From NCBI GenBank assembly GCA_017613485.1, contig JAGADS010000252.1:1-7243 (forward strand): a DNA stretch of 7,243 nucleotides. Reading direction: 5' to 3'. Positions 1-5,912 of the stretch are shown here, piece by piece. Made by a program: the position numbers and the translations under genes. Positions within the stretch are counted from its first letter, which is position 1, and every line of letters starts with the position of its first letter. The notes below the pieces were generated by a model. That model was not told the origin of the DNA. It searched no databases and worked only from the letters and a program-made list of their open reading frames with translations. Source of the stretch: Treponema sp. GTDB taxonomy: Bacteria > Spirochaetota > Spirochaetia > Treponematales > Treponemataceae.

Positions 1-1767
1 ATTTTACTCAGCGGTTTTGCAATAGCATGTTCTGTAATCTGGAAGGGACAGGGGGAATTCCTTACAAAACGTTTTTCAGAGTCAATGTTGAAGCGCTTTG
101 CATTTGTCGTTCCATTTTCGCTTGTCATGGTTTTTGTTATATGCCTCAATTCTGAATTGATTGCACCTTCAGTATATGAGAAATATCTTGGACTTGAGTC
201 TGCCGTAGCGGATTTGAAATCAAACAAGACGACCGCCGTAAATCTTTTGAAATCGGGACAGCCGGAGATTGCATATCAGTATGCTCTCAGGGCTACACAG
301 CTTTCGGAAGAGGACGAGGAGGCAAAACAGCTTTTGCTTGAGGTAAAGAATGCGGTTGACCTTGCACGCGACAGGGCACTCCATGATAAAAAGAAACAGA
401 CTGTTGATGAGTTAGAGAGGCCGCTTTCTTCTGCCGACAAATCATATTCAGTTCAGGATCTGCTTCAGAAATCACAGGCCGCGATGGACGAAAAGGATTA
501 TTTCCAGGCTCATTACTGGGCATCCCTTGCGGTACAGGCATGTAAGGAGACGGACACCAACCTGAACATTGCAAAGGCAGCCGCAGCGGAGGCATGGGAC
601 AAGCTCAAGAATCCCGTTGACTTTAAGAATCAGGAAGCTTATGACTATTACATGAGGAAGATGGGTGCGTATCAGGCGCTTCAGTCAGGAACAACAAGCG
701 ACAATCTTTCCGCGTACTATGCATTCAAGACACTCAGCATGAACGGACATCAGGATGACCCGGACATTATACGCTATCTTGCACTTGCACAGGAAGCAGT
801 TGAAAGCGAGTATTTCTTTATTGACGAGACAGAGAATCTTACCAAGCTGGAGAACAATAGGAATATTTATTTTTCAGTTGCAAACAAGAACAACGGAACA
901 AAGGACATCATTTACATAAAGGGCTCTTGGGATACAAAGAGTGACGGATATGCGGTGCGCTATCTTGACGGACTTACAATCGCGACATTCTCCAAGAGCG
1001 GGAAATTCATGAGGTCTATGTATGCTCCGATTGCAAAGGTCATCTCTCAGCCGGTTTCTGTTCTGGATGATGAGACAAAGCGTCTTATGGGAATAGAGGA
1101 TTCGTGGAAGAATATTCCTTATGTGATGCTGCAGGCAGTTGACCGTGAGACCAAGGGCGTAATCGTGGCTCCAAAATATGACTATGTTGAGTCAGGCCTG
1201 CCGGATTCAATTTTACAGGCAGAAGGACTTATTGACCGTTCACCTCTGACAGGAACAATGCAGATGGAAGAGACTGTCAGCGAGCTAAGGACAATCATAA
1301 CAAGAATGCTCCCGGAATCCCGCACAGTAATTCTGCCGATGCCGTACCGTGACTTTACTGCAACAAGTCAGGCTACAGGTGGCCCGGAAAGAATGGATCT
1401 TGCAACTCTTTTCCTTTTCCTGAAGAAAGCACAGGATTACGGTTTTTCTACGGAGGTTTTCAGCAGAAGCCTTTTGGGGCGTGGAATGTACCCGCTTCTG
1501 ATGCTGATGCTTTTTATTTCCTTTGCCACTTTGGGATGGAACTACAGGATAGACGATGACACAAGCTTTAAATTCCGCTGGCTGCTTCTGGTTCCGATTG
1601 CCGGTGTCGTGACATACCTGATACTCAAGATAATCGAATACTTCTATGACCTGTTGAACTATGTGATTGTCGGAGCATTCGGTGGAGCCGCACTGTGGGT
1701 TGCCCTTGCCGTTAACGTGGTCCTGCTTCTTCTTGTGGCTCTCTACTTCCTTGCCCGCAAGAAATAG
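1..1767 (+). CDS. LptF/LptG-like permease with a TPR-like insertion (5' partial)
   Basis: The frame is open from base 1, giving 588 visible residues. The ATG at 85 is internal: it has no ribosome binding site and is preceded in frame by a hydrophobic helix (residues 1-14). Seen, counted from base 1: the end of one membrane helix (1-14); a second helix (about 31-50) followed by N-S-E-L-I-A-P; an alpha-helical stretch of about 195 residues (75-270) with three TPR-like helix pairs; a beta-rich part with the segment DGLTIATFSKSGKFMRS (from 323); an amphipathic stretch (466-490); and three C-terminal membrane helices (about 492-514, 525-547, 560-585) ending RKK. LptF/LptG permeases of the lipopolysaccharide transporter have this plan: three helices, a periplasmic beta domain, a 'D/S-L-x-x-L-x-x-x-L-x-x-x-G' helix, then three helices. 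The helical block is extra and explains the large size. The family call is inferred from layout and short motifs. Another inner-membrane TPR protein remains possible. Confidence 0.6.
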   Translation: MLLSGFAIACSVIWKGQGEFLTKRFSESMLKRFAFVVPFSLVMVFVICLNSELIAPSVYEKYLGLESAVADLKSNKTTAVNLLKSGQPEIAYQYALRATQLSEEDEEAKQLLLEVKNAVDLARDRALHDKKKQTVDELERPLSSADKSYSVQDLLQKSQAAMDEKDYFQAHYWASLAVQACKETDTNLNIAKAAAAEAWDKLKNPVDFKNQEAYDYYMRKMGAYQALQSGTTSDNLSAYYAFKTLSMNGHQDDPDIIRYLALAQEAVESEYFFIDETENLTKLENNRNIYFSVANKNNGTKDIIYIKGSWDTKSDGYAVRYLDGLTIATFSKSGKFMRSMYAPIAKVISQPVSVLDDETKRLMGIEDSWKNIPYVMLQAVDRETKGVIVAPKYDYVESGLPDSILQAEGLIDRSPLTGTMQMEETVSELRTIITRMLPESRTVILPMPYRDFTATSQATGGPERMDLATLFLFLKKAQDYGFSTEVFSRSLLGRGMYPLLMLMLFISFATLGWNYRIDDDTSFKFRWLLLVPIAGVVTYLILKIIEYFYDLLNYVIVGAFGGAALWVALAVNVVLLLLVALYFLARKK

Positions 1768-1902
1768 AGTGGAGATTCTGTCATAAGGTAATATTCTCAC
1801 CCCATCGTAGTGTAATTACATGATAATTCACTAAACCAACATACGTATATCATGGAAATGCGAAGGTGGGAAGGTGGAGGATTGAATCGCGTTAAATCCA
1901 AC

Positions 1903-1952
1903 AAAAAAATATCTTTTTTTTACTTTACATTGTCAATACATTGTATTATAAT
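1903..1952 (+). promoter_or_regulatory. Strong promoter of the toxin-antitoxin operon
   Basis: The -35 box is TTTACA (1924-1929) and the -10 box is a perfect TATAAT (1947-1952), with a 17-nt spacer. An A7 tract (1903-1909) and a T8 tract (1914-1921) lie about 38-56 nt before the predicted start, where a UP element would sit. The predicted +1 is 1959, the A of the toxin ATG, so the message would be leaderless. The boxes are seen directly; activity is inferred. Confidence 0.8.
1926..1947 (+). promoter_or_regulatory. Operator-like repeats inside the toxin-antitoxin promoter
   Basis: TACATTGT occurs twice, at 1926-1933 and 1937-1944, with an 11-bp period (about one helical turn). The second copy is part of a perfect inverted repeat, AATACA-T-TGTATT (1935-1947). 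The first copy has the same shape with one mismatch (TTACA-T-TGTCA). The sites cover the -35/-10 spacer and touch both boxes. Ribbon-helix-helix antitoxins usually repress their own operon from tandem sites like this, so the antitoxin encoded at 2215 is the likely ligand. That link is inference. Confidence 0.6.
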
Positions 1953-1958
1953 TAAATT

Positions 1959-2212
1959 ATGGTTATTGAATGGAACAATGAAAAGAATGAACTGCTCAAA
2001 AAGACACGAAATGTAAGTTTTGAACAGGTAAAGGCAGAGATTGAAGCACATAAAATACAGACCCTATAGAAAATCCTGCCCGTCAAAATCAATACATTAC
2101 AGTTGTTAAGATTGATGGTTATCCATGTGTTGTTCCTTTCGTTATTATGGAAAACGGCGGATGGTTTCTAAAAACCATCTATCAGTCACGCAAGTATAAG
2201 GGGAAGATTTAA
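1959..2212 (+). pseudogene. BrnT-like type II toxin gene, frameshifted
   Basis: From ATG 1959 the frame reads MVIEWNNEKNELLKK, then a V-S-F-E motif, and hits TAG at 2067-2069 after 36 codons. In the -1 frame (open from 2054), the matching second half continues through ENPARQNQYITVVKIDGYP to LKTIYQSRKYKGKI and TAA at 2210-2212. The shift must lie between 2054 and 2066. Restoring one base, for example a G after CAG at 2058-2060, gives a smooth 84-residue protein. The W-(D/N)-x-x-K start, V-S-F-E and the final S-R-K resemble BrnT-type (DUF497-like) ribonuclease toxins, which are about 80-95 residues long. No canonical slippery heptamer is seen, so an indel or sequencing error is likelier than programmed frameshifting. 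The stop is 2 nt from the antitoxin start, as expected for a toxin-first operon. The exact toxin family is uncertain. Confidence 0.7.
2198..2204 (+). promoter_or_regulatory. Shine-Dalgarno site of the antitoxin gene
   Basis: AAGGGGA lies inside the end of the toxin reading frame, 10 nt before ATG 2215. It is the clearest ribosome binding site in the window. It belongs to an internal operon gene, which fits the picture that only genes directly behind a promoter lack one. Confidence 0.65.
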
Positions 2213-2214
2213 TT

Positions 2215-2541
2215 ATGAGCGATGCAGTTTTTGACAAACTTGTTCTGGACGAGGAAGAACAGTGGATTGAAGACCATTTAGAAGAATTTGTTCCAGCACC
2301 TGAATGGGTCGGAAAAAGTTTACGGGAAGCAGCCAAAAATCCGCCCAAGATTCATTATTCGGAAAAGGAAAGTAAAAAGCCCGTTTCATTAAGGCTTGAC
2401 TCGACAGACATTGACAAGCTGAAAACGATAGCAATTGACCAGGGCCTTAACTATCAGTCATTGATAGGAAGTGTCCTGCATCGTTATGTAGCAGGAACAC
2501 TTATAGACATTGTGGAAGCAAGGAAAATTTTAGCACGGTAA
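2215..2541 (+). CDS. CopG/ribbon-helix-helix antitoxin
   Basis: This intact 108-residue protein should neutralise the toxin encoded just upstream and autoregulate the operon. The C-terminal half has the ribbon-helix-helix pattern: strand PVSLRL (56-61), helix A S-T-D-I-D-K-L-K-T-I-A (63-73), a turn at Q-G-L (76-78), and helix B YQSLIGSVLHRYVAG (80-94). The 'N/P-Y-Q-S/T-L-I' plus 'L-H-R/K-Y' signature is typical of CopG-like antitoxins of the COG5304 type. The acidic N-terminal 50 residues, with W18 and W31, are the probable toxin-binding arm. It starts 2 nt after the toxin stop behind a good Shine-Dalgarno site. With the toxin gene broken, this may now be an orphan antitoxin, able to bind DNA or to counter a related toxin elsewhere. 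The antitoxin call is firm; the partner assignment rests on adjacency. Confidence 0.85.
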   Translation: MSDAVFDKLVLDEEEQWIEDHLEEFVPAPEWVGKSLREAAKNPPKIHYSEKESKKPVSLRLDSTDIDKLKTIAIDQGLNYQSLIGSVLHRYVAGTLIDIVEARKILAR

Positions 2542-2626
2542 AGTTATAGATGGTCAGAATAAACTGGAAACATTCCTAGCCAAATCGAATCCGCTTGATA
2601 TTTAAAAACAAATGACAGCGATATAA

Positions 2627-2683
2627 CACGAAAAAAAAACCGCCAAGCAGACTGTGCTGGAGATTATCCAGAAATATATGTGA
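2627..2683 (+). pseudogene. Possible C-terminal remnant of an older gene
   Basis: After an in-frame stop (TAA 2624-2626) and a run of nine A, the frame reads KTAKQTVLEIIQKYM and ends in TGA at 2681-2683. Codon choice here (GCC, AAG, CAG, GTG, CTG, GAG, ATC) resembles the conserved genes and differs from the AT-rich sequence on its left, and the peptide looks like an amphipathic C-terminal helix. It may be the tail of a gene truncated when the toxin-antitoxin segment arrived. No family is recognisable in 16-18 residues, and chance is a real alternative. Confidence 0.25.
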
Positions 2684-2705
2684 ACCAGAACCTTGAAGAA
2701 ACGAG

Positions 2706-2734
2706 TTGAAAATAAAATACTTTATTGCTATAAT
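2706..2734 (+). promoter_or_regulatory. Promoter of the ychJ-rlmB unit
   Basis: TTGAAA (2706-2711) and a perfect TATAAT (2729-2734) are separated by 17 nt. The predicted +1 is about 2741, 3 nt before ATG 2744, so the transcript would be almost leaderless. Because the promoter lies here, the longer in-frame opening from TTG 2693 cannot be the usual start. Confidence 0.75.
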
Positions 2735-2743
2735 GCTGGAACT

Positions 2744-3259
2744 ATGAGTGAAGAAATAAAAGCTACAGATGCCTGCCCATGTGGCAGCGGAAAAAAATAC
2801 GGTGAATGCTGTTCACCCCTCTTAAATGGAAGTGCAAAGGCAAAGACTGCGGAAGCCCTGATGCGTGCACGTTATACTGCCTATGTCGTGCACAATATTG
2901 ACTTTATCATCAACACATGCGAGTCCGGCGAAAAGATTGCAGAGATTGACCGCAAGGCAACCGAGGACTGGTCAAGAAAAAGCACATGGCATGGTCTTAA
3001 GGTTCTGCACACCGAGAAAGGACAGGAAAATGACGAGGAAGGTGTTGTTGAATTTGAGGCGACTTACACCCAGAAGAATATCCGCGACGTTCACCACGAG
3101 ACAGCCGGGTTCAAGAAAGTAAACGGTGAATGGCTTTACAGCGAGGGAATAATCCGTCCGACAACTGTTGTCCGTGAGACAAAAAAGGTCGGAAGAAACG
3201 AGCCTTGTCCATGTGGCAGCGGCAAGAAATACAAGCAGTGCTGCGGTAAAAACGCCTGA
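2744..3259 (+). CDS. ychJ: YchJ-family protein with SEC-C motifs at both ends
   Basis: This 171-residue protein matches the YchJ (UPF0225) plan. An N-terminal SEC-C zinc motif, [13 protein letters not shown] (11-23), is followed by 'S-P-L-L-N-G' and an '[11 protein letters not shown]' helix (about residue 40). A central NTF2-like domain follows (about 35-140, with W-H-G-L-K-V and an F-E-A-T-Y strand), then a second SEC-C motif, [13 protein letters not shown] (155-167). E. coli YchJ is slightly shorter (about 152 residues). SEC-C motifs bind zinc, as in the C-terminus of SecA, and contact ribosomes or SecB. The cellular role of YchJ is not established. The start at 2744 is chosen because the promoter lies just upstream and the family begins close to the first SEC-C motif; a start at TTG 2693 would add 17 residues encoded by the promoter. 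It is probably co-transcribed with the methyltransferase gene 13 nt downstream. Confidence 0.88.
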   Translation: MSEEIKATDACPCGSGKKYGECCSPLLNGSAKAKTAEALMRARYTAYVVHNIDFIINTCESGEKIAEIDRKATEDWSRKSTWHGLKVLHTEKGQENDEEGVVEFEATYTQKNIRDVHHETAGFKKVNGEWLYSEGIIRPTTVVRETKKVGRNEPCPCGSGKKYKQCCGKNA

Positions 3260-3272
3260 TTAAACCAAATAT

Positions 3273-4049
3273 ATGGAAGAAAATATCTATACCGGTTTTC
3301 ATGCGGTTGAGGAACGTGTCAGGGAATATAAGGAAAAACCCGGCAGTGCAAGGCTCACCGTTGAATATTCAAAACCGGGACCCAGGGTAAAAAAGATTCT
3401 CGAGCTTGCATCAAGTGCAGGAATTGAATGCCGTGAGGTAAGTGACAGGGAACTGGATTCAAGAGTTGCTTCCCTTCCAGAGGCTATCCGGAATCATCGG
3501 GGAATCATTCTTCGTGTCGCGGGGGAAAAGGCGCTTGCACAGAATTCGGTTCAGCTTGACCAATGGCTTTCTGTGTGTCCCGAAAAGGCAACGGTTCTTA
3601 TTCTTGACAGCGTAACCGATCCCCATAATGTCGGTGCAATCATCCGTTCATGCGATCAGTTCGGTGCATCCCTCTTGATTTTACCCGAAAGGCGTTCTGC
3701 GTCCGATGTTCAGGAGAATCAGGTCATAGCACGTACGTCGGCAGGGTCAAGTGCATGGGTTCCTGTGGCTGTGGTCACAAATCTTGTGCGTTCAGTCCAG
3801 ATGCTAAAGGATGCAGGTTTCTGGATTTATGGTGCTGATGCCGGTGGACAGTCCCTTTCAAAAACTCAGTTTGCCCAAAGGACATGCATAGTGATGGGTA
3901 GCGAGGGGCACGGAATGTCAAGGCTTCTTTCTGAAAACTGTGATGCGATAGTTTCAATTCCCACATGCGGCAAGGTCGACAGCCTGAATGTCTCTGTTGC
4001 AGCCGGTGTCCTTTTGTATGAGCGCTATAGGACAAATCTTGTAGATTGA
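3273..4049 (+). CDS. rlmB: TrmH/SpoU-family 23S rRNA 2'-O-methyltransferase (RlmB-like)
   Basis: This 258-residue enzyme should transfer methyl from S-adenosylmethionine to a ribose 2'-OH in structured RNA. RlmB targets G2251 of 23S rRNA in the peptidyl-transferase P loop. An N-terminal L30e-like RNA-binding domain (about 1-90) begins YTGFHAVEERV, the 'G-x-x-A-V' start of RlmB. The knotted SPOUT domain carries motif 1, LDSVTDPHNVGAIIRSCD (111-128, N119 and R125); motif 2, IVMGSEGHGMSR (206-217, E211); and motif 3, IP-x7-SLNVSVAAG (229-245, N239). All expected catalytic and cofactor residues are present and the length is normal for RlmB. It starts 13 nt after the ychJ stop with no promoter and no convincing Shine-Dalgarno sequence, which suggests translation linked to ychJ. 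A TrmH-family relative with another RNA target cannot be excluded. Confidence 0.82.
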   Translation: MEENIYTGFHAVEERVREYKEKPGSARLTVEYSKPGPRVKKILELASSAGIECREVSDRELDSRVASLPEAIRNHRGIILRVAGEKALAQNSVQLDQWLSVCPEKATVLILDSVTDPHNVGAIIRSCDQFGASLLILPERRSASDVQENQVIARTSAGSSAWVPVAVVTNLVRSVQMLKDAGFWIYGADAGGQSLSKTQFAQRTCIVMGSEGHGMSRLLSENCDAIVSIPTCGKVDSLNVSVAAGVLLYERYRTNLVD

Positions 4050-4091
4050 AACATTTTAAGCTAAATTTCAGTATAAAGAAGAAAATTTTCA

Positions 4092-4120
4092 TTGACGAGA
4101 GCGGGTTTTACTGTTAAAAT
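4092..4120 (+). promoter_or_regulatory. ptsI promoter
   Basis: TTGACG (4092-4097) and TAAAAT (4115-4120) are separated by 17 nt, behind an AT-rich stretch (4062-4090) that could act as a UP element. The predicted +1 is 4127, exactly the A of the ptsI ATG, predicting a leaderless mRNA. The boxes are seen; use is inferred. Confidence 0.72.
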
Positions 4121-4126
4121 TAAAGA

Positions 4127-5833
4127 ATGAACATCCTTTTAGGTATTTCTGCTGCAGGCGGAATGGGCATTGGAAAGGCATTCATTCTTCCTGAGACACA
4201 AGAGCGCATTATCCCCAAACACAATATCTCAGATGCAGATGTTCCTGTAGAAATTGAACGTTTTAAATCAGCGACACTGACGGTTCACTCACAGATAGAG
4301 GCTCATCTCAAGGCTCAGAATTCCTCCGACCTTCAGAATGTCATTTTGGAGACCTATCTTCTTATGCTCACTGATCCGGTTTTCATTCAGGAAGTTGAGC
4401 AGGCGGTAAAACTCACTAGGCTTAACATTGAATATACCTTAAATGAGAAAACACAGGAATATGCCCAGCGACTAAGAAGTGCAGGAAATGACTATCTTGC
4501 AGAGCGTGCCAAGGATATCGAGGATGTTTTTGGTCGTGTCCTGGATCTTCTTCTTGATTACCATGAATTCAACATAGATCAGGTTCCTGACGGTGCGGTC
4601 ATTGTAGCACGTGCCATGAAGACAAGCGACACTGTGATTCTGAGTAAGCGTAAAATTGCGGGTCTAGCGCTTACAGAGGGCGGTGTTTCAAGTCATGTCG
4701 CCATCCTTGCAAAGAGTTTCGGTGTCCCGGCGGTTGTCGGTATTCCTGATGTAACGGAGCAGATTCAGGAAGGTGAGGAAGTAATTGTTGACGGAGAAAG
4801 GGGAGAGATTCTCTTAAGCCCGGACAGTGCGACGGTAACCGAGTATCTTGCAAAAATCGCATCTGATGAAAAATACAGGGCTGCACTCCGCGTATTCAAG
4901 AATAAACCTGCCCAGACGGATGACGGAACACAGTTCAAGCTTTATGCAAACATAGGAACACCGGAGGAAGTTCAGCTTGCACTAGAGGAAGGTGCCGATG
5001 GTATAGGTCTTTTCCGCACGGAATTCCTTTTCATGAACGAGCTTAAGAAACTGAATGACGAGGGTGGAACTTTTTCCAGTGCAATCAGTGAGGAGGCTCA
5101 GTTTAAGGCATATAAATATGTACTCCAGTCGATGGGCGATAAACCTGTCTGCATAAGGACACTGGATGCAGGTGGTGACAAGCTTGTTGCATCAAAGGAT
5201 CTTCCGCTGTTGAACGAAAAGAATCCTCTCATGGGACTGCGTGCCATACGTCTTTCGCTTTATTCACCAAAGGTTTTCCGCACACAGCTCAGGGCGCTTT
5301 ACCGTGCCTCGGTTTACGGCAACCTCAAGATCATGCTTCCGCTGATTACCGATGTCTCTCAGGTAGAGACTGTACTTGGAATCGCAAAGGGAGTTCAGCT
5401 TAGCTTGAAGGCAGACGGTATTGCATATAACCCTGACGTTCCGATTGGAATAATGGTTGAGACCGCCGCCGCCGCAATATGCTCAGACTGTCTTGCAGGA
5501 CACAGTGCCTTTTTCAGCCTTGGTACAAATGACCTTACGCAGTACACGATAGGCATAGACCGTGAGAATCCTGCTGTGGCACCGAATTACAACGAGTTCC
5601 ATCTGGCAGTTCTCCGCCTTATCCAGCAGACAATCGTAAATGCAAAGAAAGCAGGCATTCCTGTAGGGGCATGCGGGGAGATGGCAGGCCGCAAGGAAAG
5701 CGCTATTATCCTGGCAGGCATGGGAGTGCATGAGCTAAGCATGTCCCCGAAGCAGATACCGATTATAAAGGAAACCCTCTCCCGCTTTACAATGGAAGAA
5801 CTAGAAAACATATCAAGTCGTTCATTGTATTAG
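4127..5833 (+). CDS. ptsI: PTS enzyme I (phosphoenolpyruvate-protein phosphotransferase)
   Basis: Enzyme I takes phosphate from PEP onto a histidine and passes it to HPr in the cytoplasm. The 568 residues are close to the usual 570-575. Seen in order: the N-terminal phosphohistidine/HPr-binding part (1-235) with the active H190 in EGGVSSHVAILAKSFGVPAVVG; the linker; and the PEP-binding TIM barrel with R297 (GLFRTEFLF), R344 (IRTLDAGGDK), NPLMGLRAIR (366-375), E445 (IMVETAAA), SLGTNDLTQYT (464-474, N468-D469) and C516 (GACGEMAG). All catalytic residues are intact. Between F-L-F-M (300-303) and E-E-A-Q-F (322-326) it has about 11 more residues than E. coli or Bacillus enzyme I. ATG 4127 gives the normal N-terminus (I-L-L-G-I-S-A-A-G-G). 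No HPr or enzyme II gene is adjacent here. In treponemes the PTS is often incomplete and thought partly regulatory, so the final acceptor cannot be read from this window. Confidence 0.97.
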   Translation: MNILLGISAAGGMGIGKAFILPETQERIIPKHNISDADVPVEIERFKSATLTVHSQIEAHLKAQNSSDLQNVILETYLLMLTDPVFIQEVEQAVKLTRLNIEYTLNEKTQEYAQRLRSAGNDYLAERAKDIEDVFGRVLDLLLDYHEFNIDQVPDGAVIVARAMKTSDTVILSKRKIAGLALTEGGVSSHVAILAKSFGVPAVVGIPDVTEQIQEGEEVIVDGERGEILLSPDSATVTEYLAKIASDEKYRAALRVFKNKPAQTDDGTQFKLYANIGTPEEVQLALEEGADGIGLFRTEFLFMNELKKLNDEGGTFSSAISEEAQFKAYKYVLQSMGDKPVCIRTLDAGGDKLVASKDLPLLNEKNPLMGLRAIRLSLYSPKVFRTQLRALYRASVYGNLKIMLPLITDVSQVETVLGIAKGVQLSLKADGIAYNPDVPIGIMVETAAAAICSDCLAGHSAFFSLGTNDLTQYTIGIDRENPAVAPNYNEFHLAVLRLIQQTIVNAKKAGIPVGACGEMAGRKESAIILAGMGVHELSMSPKQIPIIKETLSRFTMEELENISSRSLY

Positions 5834-5838
5834 TTTTA

Positions 5839-5862
5839 CAGGGGACTGTAAGCTGTCTCCTG
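5839..5862 (+). terminator. Hairpin after ptsI, possible terminator
   Basis: CAGGGGAC (5839-5846) pairs with GTCTCCTG (5855-5862) over 8 bp with one G-U pair, around an 8-nt loop. It begins 6 nt after the ptsI stop. The downstream tract ATTATCTTTC is T-rich but not a clean run, so efficiency is doubtful. A separate promoter for the next gene lies directly behind it, which favours a transcription break here. Confidence 0.5.
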
Positions 5863-5897
5863 ATTATCTTTCACTACTGGAATAAAAAAACTCTGTC

Positions 5898-5906
5898 TGT
5901 TATACT
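5898..5906 (+). promoter_or_regulatory. Extended -10 promoter of the U32 gene
   Basis: TGT-TATACT (5898-5906) is an extended -10 element. Only a poor -35 candidate (around 5877-5883, CTGGAAT) is present, which is usual for extended -10 promoters. The predicted +1 is 5913, the A of the U32 ATG, so the transcript would be leaderless. Confidence 0.6.
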
Positions 5907-5912
5907 AATGGA

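Noticed and set aside
85..87. ATG at 85 as the start of the first gene
   Set aside because: The frame is open upstream to base 1 and encodes another hydrophobic helix; no ribosome binding site or promoter precedes this ATG.
1285..1800. 171-codon minus-strand frame, and other minus-strand frames across the window
   Set aside because: They are antisense shadows of well-supported genes; their peptides are rich in Cys, His, Ser and Pro and show no domain.
1852..2016. Small open frame of 54 codons on the + strand
   Set aside because: It runs through the poly-A/poly-T tracts, the toxin-antitoxin promoter and the toxin start, has no ribosome site and gives a low-complexity peptide.
2049..2069. Programmed -1 frameshifting in the toxin
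   Set aside because: No X-XXY-YYZ slippery heptamer is in frame before the stop; a simple base loss explains the two frames better.
2631..2662. Minus-strand terminator: imperfect CCAGCA/TGCTTGG stem before a run of nine T
   Set aside because: The stem has a bulge, three bases separate it from the T run, and there is no minus-strand gene for it to terminate.
2693..2743. Longer ychJ start at TTG 2693
   Set aside because: The extra 17 codons are the promoter itself (TTGAAA, 17 nt, TATAAT), and the family normally begins near the first SEC-C motif.
2777..3222. 14-nt exact direct repeat (CCATGTGGCAGCGG at 2777-2790 and 3209-3222)
   Set aside because: Both copies encode the CPCGSG core of the two SEC-C motifs in the same protein; protein-level conservation explains it.
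4047..4070. Hairpin overlapping the rlmB stop as a terminator
   Set aside because: The stem is nearly all A-T with a bulge and is not followed by a T run.
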